DNA of 64,000 nucleotides from Letharia columbiana (lineage: Eukaryota > Ascomycota > Lecanoromycetes > Lecanorales > Parmeliaceae): NCBI RefSeq assembly GCF_014066305.1, contig NW_023501036.1, positions 1,313,501-1,377,500 of the forward strand, read 5' to 3'. Under the pieces are notes generated by a model. That model was given only the letters and a program-made list of their open reading frames with translations. It did no database searches and had not been told where the DNA came from. The translations under genes were made by a program, and so were the position numbers. The first letter of the stretch is position 1; every line of letters starts with the position of its first letter. Positions 11,179-21,781 of the stretch are shown here, piece after piece.

Positions 11179-13320
11179 ATGGCGTCGACGCGCCGCCCTG
11201 AGATTTACCAGGATCCCAGCTCCGCTTCCGACAATGTAGTCTCGGCATCACAACCCTCTTATGATCTGATGAGCTCAGTGTTCTCTGATGAAAAATTGCA
11301 CATCGGCCTTCCCTTTAGCCGAAATATTGTCTTCAATCCTCCCATATCAAGGGCAAGTGGACGCTCCCCACTCAAACCGGTCCGGCAGCCGAGCTCCTCT
11401 CCACCAAAAGCCTTGTACGACAACCAGGCGAACATCTCCCTACCGCCTCCACAAGCCCCTGTCTTCACCACAGACTCTCCGCTAAAGAGGCCAACCTCTT
11501 CGGCCTTCCACCCGATCGTGCACCTTAAGCCCTTGAAGCCTATATTTACCACATTTCAAAGCAACGCATCTGCGGACAAAGAAAATTTCACCCCTACATA
11601 TCACAGCGACAATGTTGCAGAGTTTCCGGATCCTTCCTATGGTTACAAAGCTCCTTTGAAGAGAATATTGAGCAATGCCGCTCCACTGCATGATAGACAG
11701 GCGAAGAAAAACCGTTCTGATGAATTGTCGGCGCCCGAGATCCCCGAACCTCAAAACATGCCGTTGATCGAGGATGACGGAAGAAAGCCACAGTACAGTT
11801 ACGCAGCACTTATAGGAATGTCGATACTTCGCGCTCCAGGACGTCGATTAACCCTAGCTCAGATATACAAGTGGATTTCCGACTCTTTCGCCTACTACCG
11901 TGCGTCGCAAACAGGCTGGCAGAATAGCATCCGCCACAATCTGAGTCTCAACAAGGCCTTCATCAAGCAAGAGAGACCTAAAGATGACCCGGGAAAGGGG
12001 AATTACTGGGCGATAGAACCGGGAATGGAGACTCAATTTATCAAAGACAAAGCCTCTCGTCGCCCAACGTCTTCCTCCGGAACGATATTGAAGAGCTCGT
12101 CACTACTATCAAGCGAAGCAAGTATCTGGTCTAGTCAACCTCAGCCTCCTTCGAGGGAAGTCGGACGTGTGACTGAAGCCACTGAACCGTCGTCCGATGC
12201 CACGATACCCGCGTCAGATGCGCCATCTCAAGAAGACGAAATCGAAGAGATCCTGAACATGCCACCTCCTGCCTCACGTCTCCCGCTATCACCTCCACTC
12301 CAGCCTATTCACTCATCGCCGCCGCTCCCCCGTCCGTTATTGCCGCGTGAAGACACGCCGTCTCCCGTAGCTGGTTTTCCTCTGCCCTCGAGCAATTCTA
12401 GATCACGAAGGGGCAAATTGGCTGCGATGGACGATAGCGGTTATTTTTCTTCCTTGGACTCTTCGGCAACGCGGCCCTTTGCAAACCCTATGCTCCCCAG
12501 CCTTACCGCTGATAGACCGAGAATCAAGCGGGGGCGAGCCGAAGAAGAGATCGCGCGAATCCGCTCTTCATCACATGACGTTAGTCCAAGTAAGGGCCGC
12601 GCGGCGGTGAAGCAGTCGCGGCCACCGGTCTCGTCCTCTCCGCTGCGCCATTTTGATAGCTCGTTGATGCTTCCACCCCTGACACCAGCAGTGAGATTCA
12701 AACTTCCGGCAAAGCCACCAGCTTCCATTTCGCCCAACACAAACCTCAGGAATCATCGCAACAAGATAAGGGAACTGGTCGGCTCCCCTGTGAAGAACAC
12801 GAGTCTTTTCAACGAGGGGGTGTCTTTCAGTCCAGCCTTCAACATCGTTGATGAGGAACACTACTTGTTCAACGACGACTTCGACACAAGCTTCAACATT
12901 TTTAGAGACGATGAACATGATTACCGTCGGCGCTCTTCCTCGTCTCCTGCGAGACGATCAGTACGGCGCCCGCGCACTGAGCGTGCAAGCAGGACGGCTA
13001 CCGTTCTTGCCGACGTTACTGGGACGACTCTGAACAGCAAAGGACTGTTATCGAATGCGAAGGCCCATGCTTTGGAGTCGCCCCTGGCGCAGAAGTCCAG
13101 CCAAAACCCGCTTGTTTGGGAAAGCAAACTCGATGATGTCTCAAAAGAGGAGTTGTTTGGTCTCGAGTACGACGATGAGGAGCCCGACGATTTCGGTGGC
13201 GTGGACATCTTGCAAGGATTTGAGAAGATCGGAGGGAATCAGCATACCGGTTCCACTGCTCAGAGAGTGTCCAGGCCAAATTTGGGGGCTCGAATTCACA
13301 CCGGCCCCTCGCGCTTCTAG
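11179..13320 (+). CDS. HCM1: Forkhead transcription factor, HCM1/Sep1 type
   Basis: A single exon of 713 codons. The forkhead (winged-helix) DNA-binding domain lies at about residues 203-292: it opens with KPQYSYAALIGMSIL, contains the recognition helix SQTGWQNSIRHNLSLNKAFIK and closes with GKGNYWAIEPGME. This matches fungal Hcm1/Sep1 factors, which drive S-phase genes for chromosome segregation and budding or septation; it does not have the FHA domain of Fkh1/Fkh2. The rest is low-complexity and rich in Ser/Pro, with many SP and TP sites suited to CDK phosphorylation, which is known to activate yeast Hcm1. The ATG at 11179 is the first in the frame. An acidic C-terminal segment (about residues 540-680) could be an activation domain; that is inference. 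Confidence 0.92.
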   Translation: MASTRRPEIYQDPSSASDNVVSASQPSYDLMSSVFSDEKLHIGLPFSRNIVFNPPISRASGRSPLKPVRQPSSSPPKALYDNQANISLPPPQAPVFTTDSPLKRPTSSAFHPIVHLKPLKPIFTTFQSNASADKENFTPTYHSDNVAEFPDPSYGYKAPLKRILSNAAPLHDRQAKKNRSDELSAPEIPEPQNMPLIEDDGRKPQYSYAALIGMSILRAPGRRLTLAQIYKWISDSFAYYRASQTGWQNSIRHNLSLNKAFIKQERPKDDPGKGNYWAIEPGMETQFIKDKASRRPTSSSGTILKSSSLLSSEASIWSSQPQPPSREVGRVTEATEPSSDATIPASDAPSQEDEIEEILNMPPPASRLPLSPPLQPIHSSPPLPRPLLPREDTPSPVAGFPLPSSNSRSRRGKLAAMDDSGYFSSLDSSATRPFANPMLPSLTADRPRIKRGRAEEEIARIRSSSHDVSPSKGRAAVKQSRPPVSSSPLRHFDSSLMLPPLTPAVRFKLPAKPPASISPNTNLRNHRNKIRELVGSPVKNTSLFNEGVSFSPAFNIVDEEHYLFNDDFDTSFNIFRDDEHDYRRRSSSSPARRSVRRPRTERASRTATVLADVTGTTLNSKGLLSNAKAHALESPLAQKSSQNPLVWESKLDDVSKEELFGLEYDDEEPDDFGGVDILQGFEKIGGNQHTGSTAQRVSRPNLGARIHTGPSRF

Positions 13321-14012
13321 GGATCTCGATTTCAGCATTAGAAGTTGAGGGTCTTTGACCGTCTCCGCGGTCGTGCGTATTGTAGGCCAACTGGGGGAGA
13401 CTAGTGTCGAGTGATGTTCACCTCCTTCAGAGTGCGTCGGATTGAGAAGCATTTCAATTTCTTTCACATTGGCGCTAGGCTAGATCTGCAAGTCGCCTAT
13501 ATAATTCGCCAGACTTGAATCTTCACTTTTGTTCTATTCTTACTCGGCACGGAGGAGGAGATTACAGGGGTCAGGGGTCGTTCGGAAAATCTGGGAGTTG
13601 TGAGGGATGCACGAGTTTACGATAGCCAAGACAACGACGATCAGCGACATGGTTTTGTTCAGCTTTATGACGGTTCCTGCGAGACACTCTTCATGTATAT
13701 CTTATGCGCTCAACGTGGCGCCTAGTCTCTTGATATTCAGATTCATGCAATGGAAGAGCAATTCCAACATAGCGAAAGTCTTTGGATATTGTGCTTCTTG
13801 CAAGTTCGTATGAAATGTGTCTGTAAACAATGAAGTCTGCTCTTCACGCTATACAGGGTATCTTCGCAATCTCAGCAATCCCCAGCAGCCCTGGTCCCCA
13901 GTATGTAGTAAAGCTTGGGCAAGTGGGAGGACCCCGAGGACCCCAATTGTCACCTCGGAGCAACAACCACAACACGGCGTCTTGTACTCACAGCCCCAGT
14001 CTACCGTCTTCG
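13321..14012. other. Convergent intergenic region
   Basis: About 690 bases between the convergent forkhead and FCP1-like genes. Small open frames at 13607-13813 and 13817-14249 lack any family signal, and the second is mostly antisense to the FCP1-like gene. No terminator motif could be assigned beyond T-rich stretches. Confidence 0.45.
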
Positions 14013-15524
14013 TCATCTTCCGCACTGATCACGCTCCTGTGCTTTATTCTTCTGCCACTCCCAGCGCCATCGATCGAGTTCGAAGGGCCCGTGCCTCACG
14101 AACCCGCTAACATCACTCCACTTCCTCGCTTCCTCGAGATACCCCACGACTTGTCCAAGCACATCTCGGCCATCTCCATCCTTTTCACTGGCGCCCCGCA
14201 CAAACTCCGGAACTTCAACATGGTTGAAAGGCTGTGCGCTCGCCTTTAGGGCACTGTCGTCGATCAGCACGGTATTGTGTTGGCCCCATCTCTCACCACG
14301 TTCAAAGTCAGGGTGAGAATGTTGAAGATTTTCACTACCCCAGATACGGTCAAGGCGCTTGTAGACCTGGACGCGCTCTTTGTATTGTGCGGATGTCAGC
14401 CCAAGCGTGTCTCTTCCCCACTCGCCCAAAAGTATTGCACGCTGGCTTCGAGAGAAAATTCGTGCGCATACACTTTTAACGTTGTATGGTTGCGCAGAAG
14501 ACCATACGAGAAGGCTATGATTTGCGAAAGCGTATTCGAGGAACTCAGGAAGGCAGGGACGAGGGGTGTAATTCTGGGATGCTCGAAAACGGTAGAGCAA
14601 AGTTCCGTTCAAATCCAATACAAGAAGGAGGCGTTGTGGTGAGGAGAGAAGGTTGGGTATGACATGAGCATCATTGATGTAGGCCGACGTGGGGGCCGGA
14701 GCCGGTAGGTGAATGAGGTCATCCTTGCTATTAACAATGGAAGGCGAGGATTTGCGAGGAGCGGGCGGGCTAGCTTCGAGATCTCTAGTTTTTGTGGATT
14801 GCGAAGATCTACTCGGTTGATATACAGCTTGTCGGAGGTTGGCTGGTGGTGAGTCTGTCCATCTTCCATGCTGGACGAGAGTAGCCGCAGTGAGCAGCGG
14901 CGGGTTGGCTTTTGAGTACCTGTATTGCTTGTCAACACGGGAGGATGGGAGACCACGATACGTCAGGACTGACATGGTAGACTTCTGCACGGTAGGTTCC
15001 GAGCCTCTAGAAAGGAATCTGGGCTGCTTAAAAGGAACTGCAGTCACTCTAGGAGCGATCGATGGTCTACTGACGGGTTTAAAACCTTGCCCGGACTGGT
15101 ACCTGGACACACTTGGCGGGCCCGGCGGAGAGACGGAGGTTTGCGCAGGATGACATGTGGGAACAGCTGGATAATTTTGTGCCAAACCATGATGATAGAT
15201 TTGCGAAGACCAACAATTCCGGGTATCTGCAGAGCTGCCGAGTGGGGCGATAGGTAATGGGTGATACGATGGAGGCGCGGACGGATCCCAGGAGCTGATG
15301 CTTGAAGTATGCTGTCCAGAGGCTTGTTGAAGTTTTGACTGCATAGAAGCATCGTCTTCTGCGCGTCTACCTTTTCCTTTGTTCGCGCGACTGGCATTTC
15401 GAGGTGCCGCTGACTTCTCGAGGCCCAAATTCTCCAAGCCAAGGGTTTCCTGTTTCTCCATGCTGTGCTTCAAGGATTTGACGCGAACATGGCGGGTGAA
15501 GCTGGTCTTTTGGATAGTCCCCAT
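14013..15524 (-). CDS. FCP1-like (NLI-interacting factor) HAD-fold protein with altered catalytic motif
   Basis: A single-exon protein of 503 residues. The first 290 are low-complexity and Ser/Pro/Gln-rich. The C-terminal part has the FCP1/NIF phosphatase fold: a LLLVLDLNGTLL strand and loop at about 300-312, a LPEFLEYAF segment, LLVWSSAQPYNV, a HNTVLIDDSALKA motif and a terminal helix. Active FCP1/SCP enzymes carry DxDxT; the first Asp takes the phosphate and the second acts as general acid/base. Here the motif reads D-L-N-G-T, so the second Asp is Asn. The protein may be catalytically weak or a pseudophosphatase, although the VLIDDS motif is kept. Related fungal proteins with DLNGT exist to my knowledge, so the change is probably a subfamily trait rather than a mutation. 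The substrate is unknown. Confidence 0.85.
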   Translation of the reverse strand: MGTIQKTSFTRHVRVKSLKHSMEKQETLGLENLGLEKSAAPRNASRANKGKGRRAEDDASMQSKLQQASGQHTSSISSWDPSAPPSYHPLPIAPLGSSADTRNCWSSQIYHHGLAQNYPAVPTCHPAQTSVSPPGPPSVSRYQSGQGFKPVSRPSIAPRVTAVPFKQPRFLSRGSEPTVQKSTMSVLTYRGLPSSRVDKQYRYSKANPPLLTAATLVQHGRWTDSPPANLRQAVYQPSRSSQSTKTRDLEASPPAPRKSSPSIVNSKDDLIHLPAPAPTSAYINDAHVIPNLLSSPQRLLLVLDLNGTLLYRFRASQNYTPRPCLPEFLEYAFANHSLLVWSSAQPYNVKSVCARIFSRSQRAILLGEWGRDTLGLTSAQYKERVQVYKRLDRIWGSENLQHSHPDFERGERWGQHNTVLIDDSALKASAQPFNHVEVPEFVRGASEKDGDGRDVLGQVVGYLEEARKWSDVSGFVRHGPFELDRWRWEWQKNKAQERDQCGR

Positions 15525-16051
15525 AATTCAGCAGATGTTACCTGTCAGATGAAGTTTGCGTTTACTCGTACCTGAATGACATAATGAGATTGATGGGCAT
15601 GATGGGATACACAGGTAGATGAATGGAAGGGCAATAGTTGGACCAAATATGCTAGGATGTATTGGTGTGAAGCTGGATTATTGAGAGCGGTTGACATATA
15701 CTTGTTAACGTAAGGTAAATGTGATGAAGATGTGATGAAGATGAGTCTTGGAAGTATACATGTACTATAAATTTATAACTCAATGTACCTTATCAGCTTA
15801 TCTTTCTTTAGCGGCGGAAAGTTCCGCCGCGCGTCATCCCAATCTTCAAACGAGCCCCTCCCTACTCTTATGAAGTAAATGTTTCCTGTCTCCACCAAAG
15901 GGAGCACCCCAAAGAAAGAGAAAGAAAAAAAGTTTCAGTTGTGAACCATCAAAACAGCCATCTCAATGATTCTGCGCTGTTCGTGTCTCCAGATTAAGAG
16001 ATCTACTTGTCAGTCTTGACTACTGTGCTTCCAGGCGACGTCGTCCGTGAC
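15525..16051. promoter_or_regulatory. Divergent promoter region, FCP1-like and RRP36 genes
   Basis: This 527-base spacer separates two divergently transcribed genes. It holds two direct copies of TGTGATGAAGA at about 15720-15742, an AT-rich stretch at 15760-15790, a perfect inverted repeat at 15811-15830 (listed separately) and an A/G-rich tract near 15912-15935. Only these patterns are seen; functional roles are inferred. Confidence 0.5.
15811..15830. promoter_or_regulatory. Perfect palindrome with CGG-N6-CCG core
   Basis: The 20-base stretch GCGGCGGAAAGTTCCGCCGC consists of 9-base inverted arms around AG. It contains CGG and CCG triplets with six bases between them, the arrangement bound by dimers of Zn2Cys6 factors. 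It lies 222 bases before the RRP36 start and 287 bases before the FCP1-like start, so it could serve either gene. The binding protein is unknown. Confidence 0.45.
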
Positions 16052-17085
16052 ATGAAACCCTCTTTTCCTCGACGTCCAGAACCGACGATGGTGTTCGCGC
16101 ATTCACTACATGGTCGGATCAGAGCAGTAAAAGATGCTAGCGATAGTGGCTCCCACACTGACTCGGGTTCTGATATGGGTGCTCCCGGTGATGCTAGACA
16201 CTCTTCTCTACTTGGCCAAAGCGAAGAAAGCTCCCACCACGACAGTGACGATGAGGACCACCAAGAGGAAGAGGTAAGTGACCCACTGAGGAGGACGGGC
16301 CGGCGACCAAGGAGCTAATGGCTGGCGGGAAATCAAAGTCCGAGTCAGAGAATTCGAGTCAAGCTCCGGGGAACGAAGCTGCTTCCATATCTTTCGGCGC
16401 CTTAGCGAAAGCACACGCTTCATTCGGCAAGCGAAAGCGAGGCAATGATGACGATGGCTATGGAGACGCCCAAGAATCCGCTGGAAAGACTCAAGTACCT
16501 CGCGAATTCGTTAATGATGAAGCACTGGAGCGCAAAGCCGGGAAAAAAGATACCCGCGACTTCTCACGCACTTCCAAGCACGCCCCTGCAGAGCTCTCCT
16601 CCAAAAAGGCCGTCTCTCGCAGACGAGAAGTCGTGCCAACGCAAAAAATAAATCATCGTGACCCGCGCTTCGAGCCCCTCAGTGGGGCTGTCGACGAACA
16701 AAAAACCCAGAGAAATTACTCCTTCTTGGATACATACCGCGACTCCGAAATGTCAGAGCTCAGATCAGCCATTCGCAAAGTCAAAGACAGTGAGGCCAAG
16801 GAGAAACTCAAGCGCGCCCTTCTTAGCATGGAGTCTCGCAAGAAGGCCCAGGGGATGAAAGAGCAGCAACAGGGGGTGTTGAGAAAGCATAGAAGGGAGG
16901 AGAAGGAGAAGATTGAGCAAGGGAAGAGACCGTTCTACTTGAAGAAGGCCGACCAGAAAAAGATGGCACTGGTTGAGAGATTCGAGGGCATGAAGGACAA
17001 GCAAGTTGACAAGACTATTGAGAGAAGGCGGAAGAAAAAGGCTGCTAAGGAGAGGAAGGGAATGCCAGATGCGAGAAGGGGTTGA
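16052..17085 (+). CDS. RRP36: rRNA biogenesis protein RRP36
   Basis: Two exons (16052-16273 and 16339-17085) join in phase 0 to 322 residues. The C-terminal half is the Rrp36 domain: RDPRFEPLSGAVD, YSFLDTYRDSEM, and then long basic helices ending in KKAAKERKGMPDARRG. Rrp36 is a nucleolar factor needed for early cleavages of the pre-rRNA on the way to 18S rRNA, as part of the small-subunit processome. The N-terminus is acidic and Ser-rich with a run of Asp/Glu just before the intron. The intron has a GTAAGT donor and a GCTAATG branch point. ATG 16052 is the first in-frame start; another Met follows at residue 12. Confidence 0.9.
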
Positions 17086-17838
17086 TTGTGAATCAAGGTG
17101 ATTCTAGCGCTTTGTTCAAGTGGTTCTCGTCAATGTTAAAGTCGACTCACAAACTTTGGGATCGTGCGTGCTCAGAAAGAGTCTCGGGAGAGGAGGAAAT
17201 GAGAAGAGAGAGGGCGCCGGGACGCGTGTGATCAAGAGACCGCGATAGTGATGCCAATAAGGTGAACCATTACGTCATCATACCCAGCCCCTATTCAACC
17301 GATGTCGATGTTCGTACTCCTTAGGTCTGTAGGCTCCATGACATGCCAAGGTGCTATGAAATACTAAGCTGGAACATTAAGTGAGAAGACAGGTCAACGG
17401 CAGACTCAAGAAGCTCGAAATGGAAATCAATCAAGGAGAGGTACTCTCGAGACTCATAAAAGAGTAGCACTAGTTCTAAAAAAGCTTATCAGATAGATAG
17501 AAATGATCCATCTCCACATAAGTAAGAATTCGATAGGTTCCTTCGCTTTCCTTCATACATAGCTGCCTAGACATTAACCACTATTGCGCGTCTCGTTCGA
17601 ATTCTCGTGATCCATGCTTTGTGGCTTCCAAAGAAGCCGTCGTTCATTCTCCCTTTCCGTAATAGAATAGCAAACCCCAGGATGCTACAAACGCCCAGCA
17701 CCTCCAAGACCAAGGCAGCCGGAACTCCGACTGCTGAAAACGAAGGAGACACGCCCTCATCTTCGGAGAGCCTCAATCTATAAGCTGGAACGCACACGTT
17801 GTACGCCGAGTATATATGTCAGATGTGGAAAAATGCGA
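17086..17838. other. Convergent intergenic region
   Basis: About 750 bases between the 3' ends of RRP36 and the disordered protein gene. I see no exon, RNA gene or clear repeat. A 76-codon minus-strand frame at 17567-17797 shows no family feature. Confidence 0.45.
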
Positions 17839-19300
17839 TCAAGAATGGAACAAATCCCAGGCCCTGGCACACAAACCCAAAAATTCATCCTTCTTCTTTC
17901 GTTGCGTTTCTGGACTGTCTATGCCGAGTCCAAATGGCCCGCGCCGGGGCTCGGGTCCACTGCCGAGAGGAGGTGTGCCCATGTCCCGTTCGTATTCTGC
18001 TCGGCCGCGTCTCCGGCCATGGCCGCTCCGGCTGGACTCGCCGTTGACAAGATTGATCGGAGGCTTGCCGGGTGTCGCACCATGATTCGATGGAGGAGAA
18101 GGGGGCGTGGGCGGCTGGTGGCCACTGTAGTGGACTATCTTTGGAAGCAAATCTTCTCTGCCACCAGCCATCTCGGCTACTGCCTCTTCTGCTGACCGGT
18201 AATCTCGAGCTCGACTAGACGGAGGAGGGTGTGATGATGGTGGTGGGAGACCAGGAGAGGGGAAGGCAGGGCGGTGGTTGGAATGAGAAGAATTGGAATT
18301 GGAGTTGGATTGGTAATGGCCTTCTCTCCTGTGCATACCAAGACCATCGCCAGCGAAGACATCCGAAATTGGCGGTAGCCTATTGTTCGTTTGAGTTGCG
18401 GGTACGTGGTGAATATGAGAAGTGTTGGAGAGATTGGAGGGTTGGTTCGCGATATGTCGAGTCATAGGATGCTGATGCCTGCCGGTAAAGCTTTGATGGA
18501 GAGGTGCCGATTGGATGACTCTTTCATTGGCGAATTGTTCATGGGATGGCGGGACTATGGACAAGCCATTGGGTGGCCTCTTCTTTGACGTCGAGGGTGT
18601 CTTCAAGCCCCCACCGAACGGATTATCCGAAGTGCTCCTCCCATCCGGATCAGTAGGCTTCGCGGTTTTCTGTAATCGTGATTCGATGATGTGCCTTTGT
18701 TGATCTCGAACGGATATGCTTCTCTGCAATTGTTGCTGCATAGTAGGATCCTGGGTCTGGAAGCCAGGTGACAGACATGCTAGTCCAACATCAACCATGG
18801 CCAGGCCTCCACTCTCTCTCGCTGTCAATGGCGCCGATGGCCTCGATGACATGGCAGCCTGGCTTTGGGATGTACTTGAAGACAAGTCCAATTTCCTTGG
18901 CCTGTGCCTGGAGGTAGCAGGCACCTCTGGTGATGAAGGCGGTTCCTTCTTCACAATAATCTTGGGCGGCCCATGCCTTGCGCTGTACATGGTGTGAGAA
19001 GGACGATGGTACGTTGGTAGCAGCAGCATGGTGCAGAGTTGTAGAGAAGACGAGAAAGACAACTTACGAATTTGGTGAACGTTTCCCTTCCGGGGTATAT
19101 TTCTGCTTTGCCGCAGCTTCACTAAGCACGACAGGAGCGTTGGGCGATGTGGTTCGGGAGGTGGCTGACGCAGACCTTTGCTCGGCTGAAGCAGGTGTGT
19201 GTGTGGGAGCGAGGGTTGGGAAGCTTGACTGAGGACTCGAGCCCAGTTCGGATGGAGGCGGAGCGAGCGGCGCTGCGACAGATGCGACAGCTGTAGACAT
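17839..19300 (-). CDS. Conserved fungal protein of unknown function, mostly disordered
   Basis: Two exons (19300-19068, then 18982-17839) join in frame to 458 residues; the intron 18983-19067 has a GTAAGT donor. I do not recognise a named family. The sequence is rich in Ser, Pro, Gln and His and looks disordered. It keeps islands that look conserved: PPKIIVKKEPPSSPE near residue 80, a predicted helix QQLQRSISVRDQQRHIIES near 155, GLSIVPPSHEQFANERVIQ near 210, HHVPATQTNNRLPPISDVF near 260, and a C-terminal helix KKDEFLGLCARAWDLFHS. A nuclear regulatory role is plausible from composition and the KKEP-type motif, but that is inference. No membrane segment or signal peptide is seen. Confidence 0.75.
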
Positions 19301-21086
19301 GGCGAAGGTTGTAGGAGAATGATATCGCAGCGACAGCAGATGGCTACGAGGATATTTCAGACACGAGCAAGAAGCGCAAGAGACGAGACTCGCGCTTCAA
19401 AGATCGCTTAACAGGGCAACCCTTGTGGAAATGGGAAGCGAATGCACAGAGAAGGATATGCCTGGCTGGCCTGAAGCTGCCGGCAGGATGGCAAGAGCAG
19501 CAGGCGATGCTTTCGGTCGGGAGGGGTAGCTTGCACGATGAGCAAAGCGTCAAGGTGCTTCAGTGTACAGAGTGGAAAAGGGAATAAGGTCGACAGGTTG
19601 AGTGAGGTCTTGTTTGCAGGCCTTGTGGTGCGTAACGTATGTTGAAACGGGGGAATTCAACGAGTACGAGGGGTTTCGGTTGCAGTCAAGGATCGATGTT
19701 GTCCAGTCGTGTTGGTTTTAAAAGGAGGGGGTGTACAGAGTAGGAATTATTACTTTATTATCTGGGATTCTGGGGCGGGTACGGATAGAACGTTTCGCAC
19801 TAACATCTTTAAGGGAGGATGACTGAGGTGTGGCGACCTCTCTCAAACATTACTTTGGCTGCCTACAAAGGTTTTGAGGTACGCCATGAGCTGAGACCAA
19901 AAGGATGAGTGTGCGCCTCATGGGGACAAACATCCTTCTTGAGCGCCGAGACGGCTGAGGGAGAGAGGCATCAATCGAGCAAGAATCGCTTTACTTGTAG
20001 ACTGTGGGGCTGGCTGCCTATCATCCTGCTTCTTGGCAATTACAGTTGACAGCACCAAGTCTCCATTAATATTGCCTTACCTATCCTTTCACATGGTAAA
20101 TTGTCCTTGGCCTCTTTGCCATTCTTTCAACATGAGATATAAGAGGCGATCTAAAGAGTAATAATAATGACGTGCCTAGCTTTGTGCCATAAATATTGAC
20201 AGGCGGTCGCTCACTCCGCCGAAGCGAACAGCCAACCTTATTATCATGAGGGAATCAATGTTACGTTAAGACGACAACGTTCTTCCTGCTGGATGGCATA
20301 TGTCCAATCAAATCATGCGATATGCAGCTGCTAGCCTGCTACTGTATCTCGCCGCGAAACCTCAAACCTCCATCTGTTAATGAAACGGCCTGCCCACCCC
20401 TGAATGAGTCTAACAGACCCTTGCCCCTAGCCCCTTGGACCTCCGTCACATACACCAAACACTTATTCTGTAGAGAGTAAAGCATGTGTCAATATCCAAT
20501 CACAGAGCAAAGGATGTGTCACAGACTGCTACTACTCATACTGTCGAATGTCAAACAAGGCAAGGTATCTCGCATCACTCCCATTTCCATGTCCGTGACT
20601 CTGAGCCATAATGCCGCTTCTCAAATCTCAATAGAAGGATCTCCCGTCCCGAAATCGCGCGCTACTCCTATGGTTCGCCGACTCGGTGCTTTCACTGCAC
20701 AATGACCTCAGAGGCTCAGCCTCAGTAAAATACTTTAAAGGTGCTGGCTGTTGCCGCGCGCGCTTGCTGTGATTTTGGTGCGCGACCGTATAAAAAACCG
20801 TCGGCCTCTGGGGAGAAGTCCATCGAGCCACTGCTATGAAATTATGAACAGGATGTTTTCCAACCTGGCGAACCCGCAATGCATGTACGGTAGATGGCAA
20901 AACAAATCGACAATTTTAAAAAAATAGTATCAAACTTCCGAGGCGGTGTTCTCTCTTGGCCTCCCGCTTGGCGGAGAAAAAATAATCCTGCAGTACGATC
21001 TTGAAACCTTTCCCCCTTAACACAAAACAAGAACAACAATCACAATAGTATTTACAAACACGCTGACTGTGAGACACATCCACAAA
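19301..21086. other. Long divergent intergenic region
   Basis: About 1.8 kb between the divergent starts of the disordered-protein gene and RPC19. No exon is supported on either strand. Short open frames at 19344-19553, 20484-20705 and 20628-20900 have no family features. The part near 20923-20935 is A/T-rich just before RPC19. No tRNA or repeat is evident. Confidence 0.45.
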
Positions 21087-21666
21087 ATGCCTTCAGTTCT
21101 CGCTTCCGAAGATCAATCTATGCACAACGCTGCTGCAGAAAGCGGAGAAAACGCCGCGACAAACCCTGACGAAACATTCATAAGCCTCATCGATCAGCGG
21201 ATAAGAGTGGTAACAAACGAGCTGAACCAATTACCCAAAGCAATCGCCTAATCTTTCCACGCAGCTCCCTGGTGCAAGTGACACAGCGGCGTCCTTTGAA
21301 TTGGAGGCAGAGGACCATACTCTAGGGAATGCTTTGAGGTACATAATTATGAAGAAGTAGGGTTCCTTCCAGTCCCACATTTTTTAGTCTTGGCACTAGA
21401 ATTGAATGGTAGTCCTGAAGTTGAGCTGTGTGGTTACTCGATACCGCATCCATCCGAGGCTAAAATGAATCTGAGGATACAGACGTATGGTAGGTACATA
21501 GCAAACCAGGTAGACATCAAATCCTCCCTAACGTCTTCTTCCAGATGGCACGACCGTCTACGATGCATTGGAGAAAGGGTTCGATGATCTTATGGGTTTG
21601 TGCGATGTCGTAATTGACAAGTTCACGGTTGCTAGAGACGAGTTCAATACTACAGAGAAATCTTGA
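21087..21666 (+). CDS. RPC19: RNA polymerase I and III subunit RPAC19 (AC19)
   Basis: Four exons (21087-21209, 21265-21356, 21413-21489, 21545-21666) join to 137 residues, the usual size of AC19. After a variable acidic N-terminus the protein carries the alpha-like dimerisation domain: [60 protein letters not shown] and a C-terminal helix. AC19 pairs with AC40 to form the assembly platform shared by RNA polymerases I and III, like the bacterial alpha dimer. The first intron uses GTAACA and a CCTAATC branch point; the join V-LPGAS restores the conserved entry to the domain. The next gene, NDUFA6, is convergent, only 115 bases away. Confidence 0.93.
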
Positions 21667-21781
21667 AGAATCTAGATAGGCGAAGCTGTGGACATCAGGC
21701 GTCCTGAGCCGTATGGGTTCCCGAAGACTTAGACCGCATTATGTACTACACAAAGCAGGATGCATTTCGATAGCAGATATC

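Noticed and set aside
10781..11239. 152-codon open frame upstream of the HCM1-like start
   Set aside because: It overlaps the forkhead start in another frame and shows no conserved features; it is probably 5' leader.
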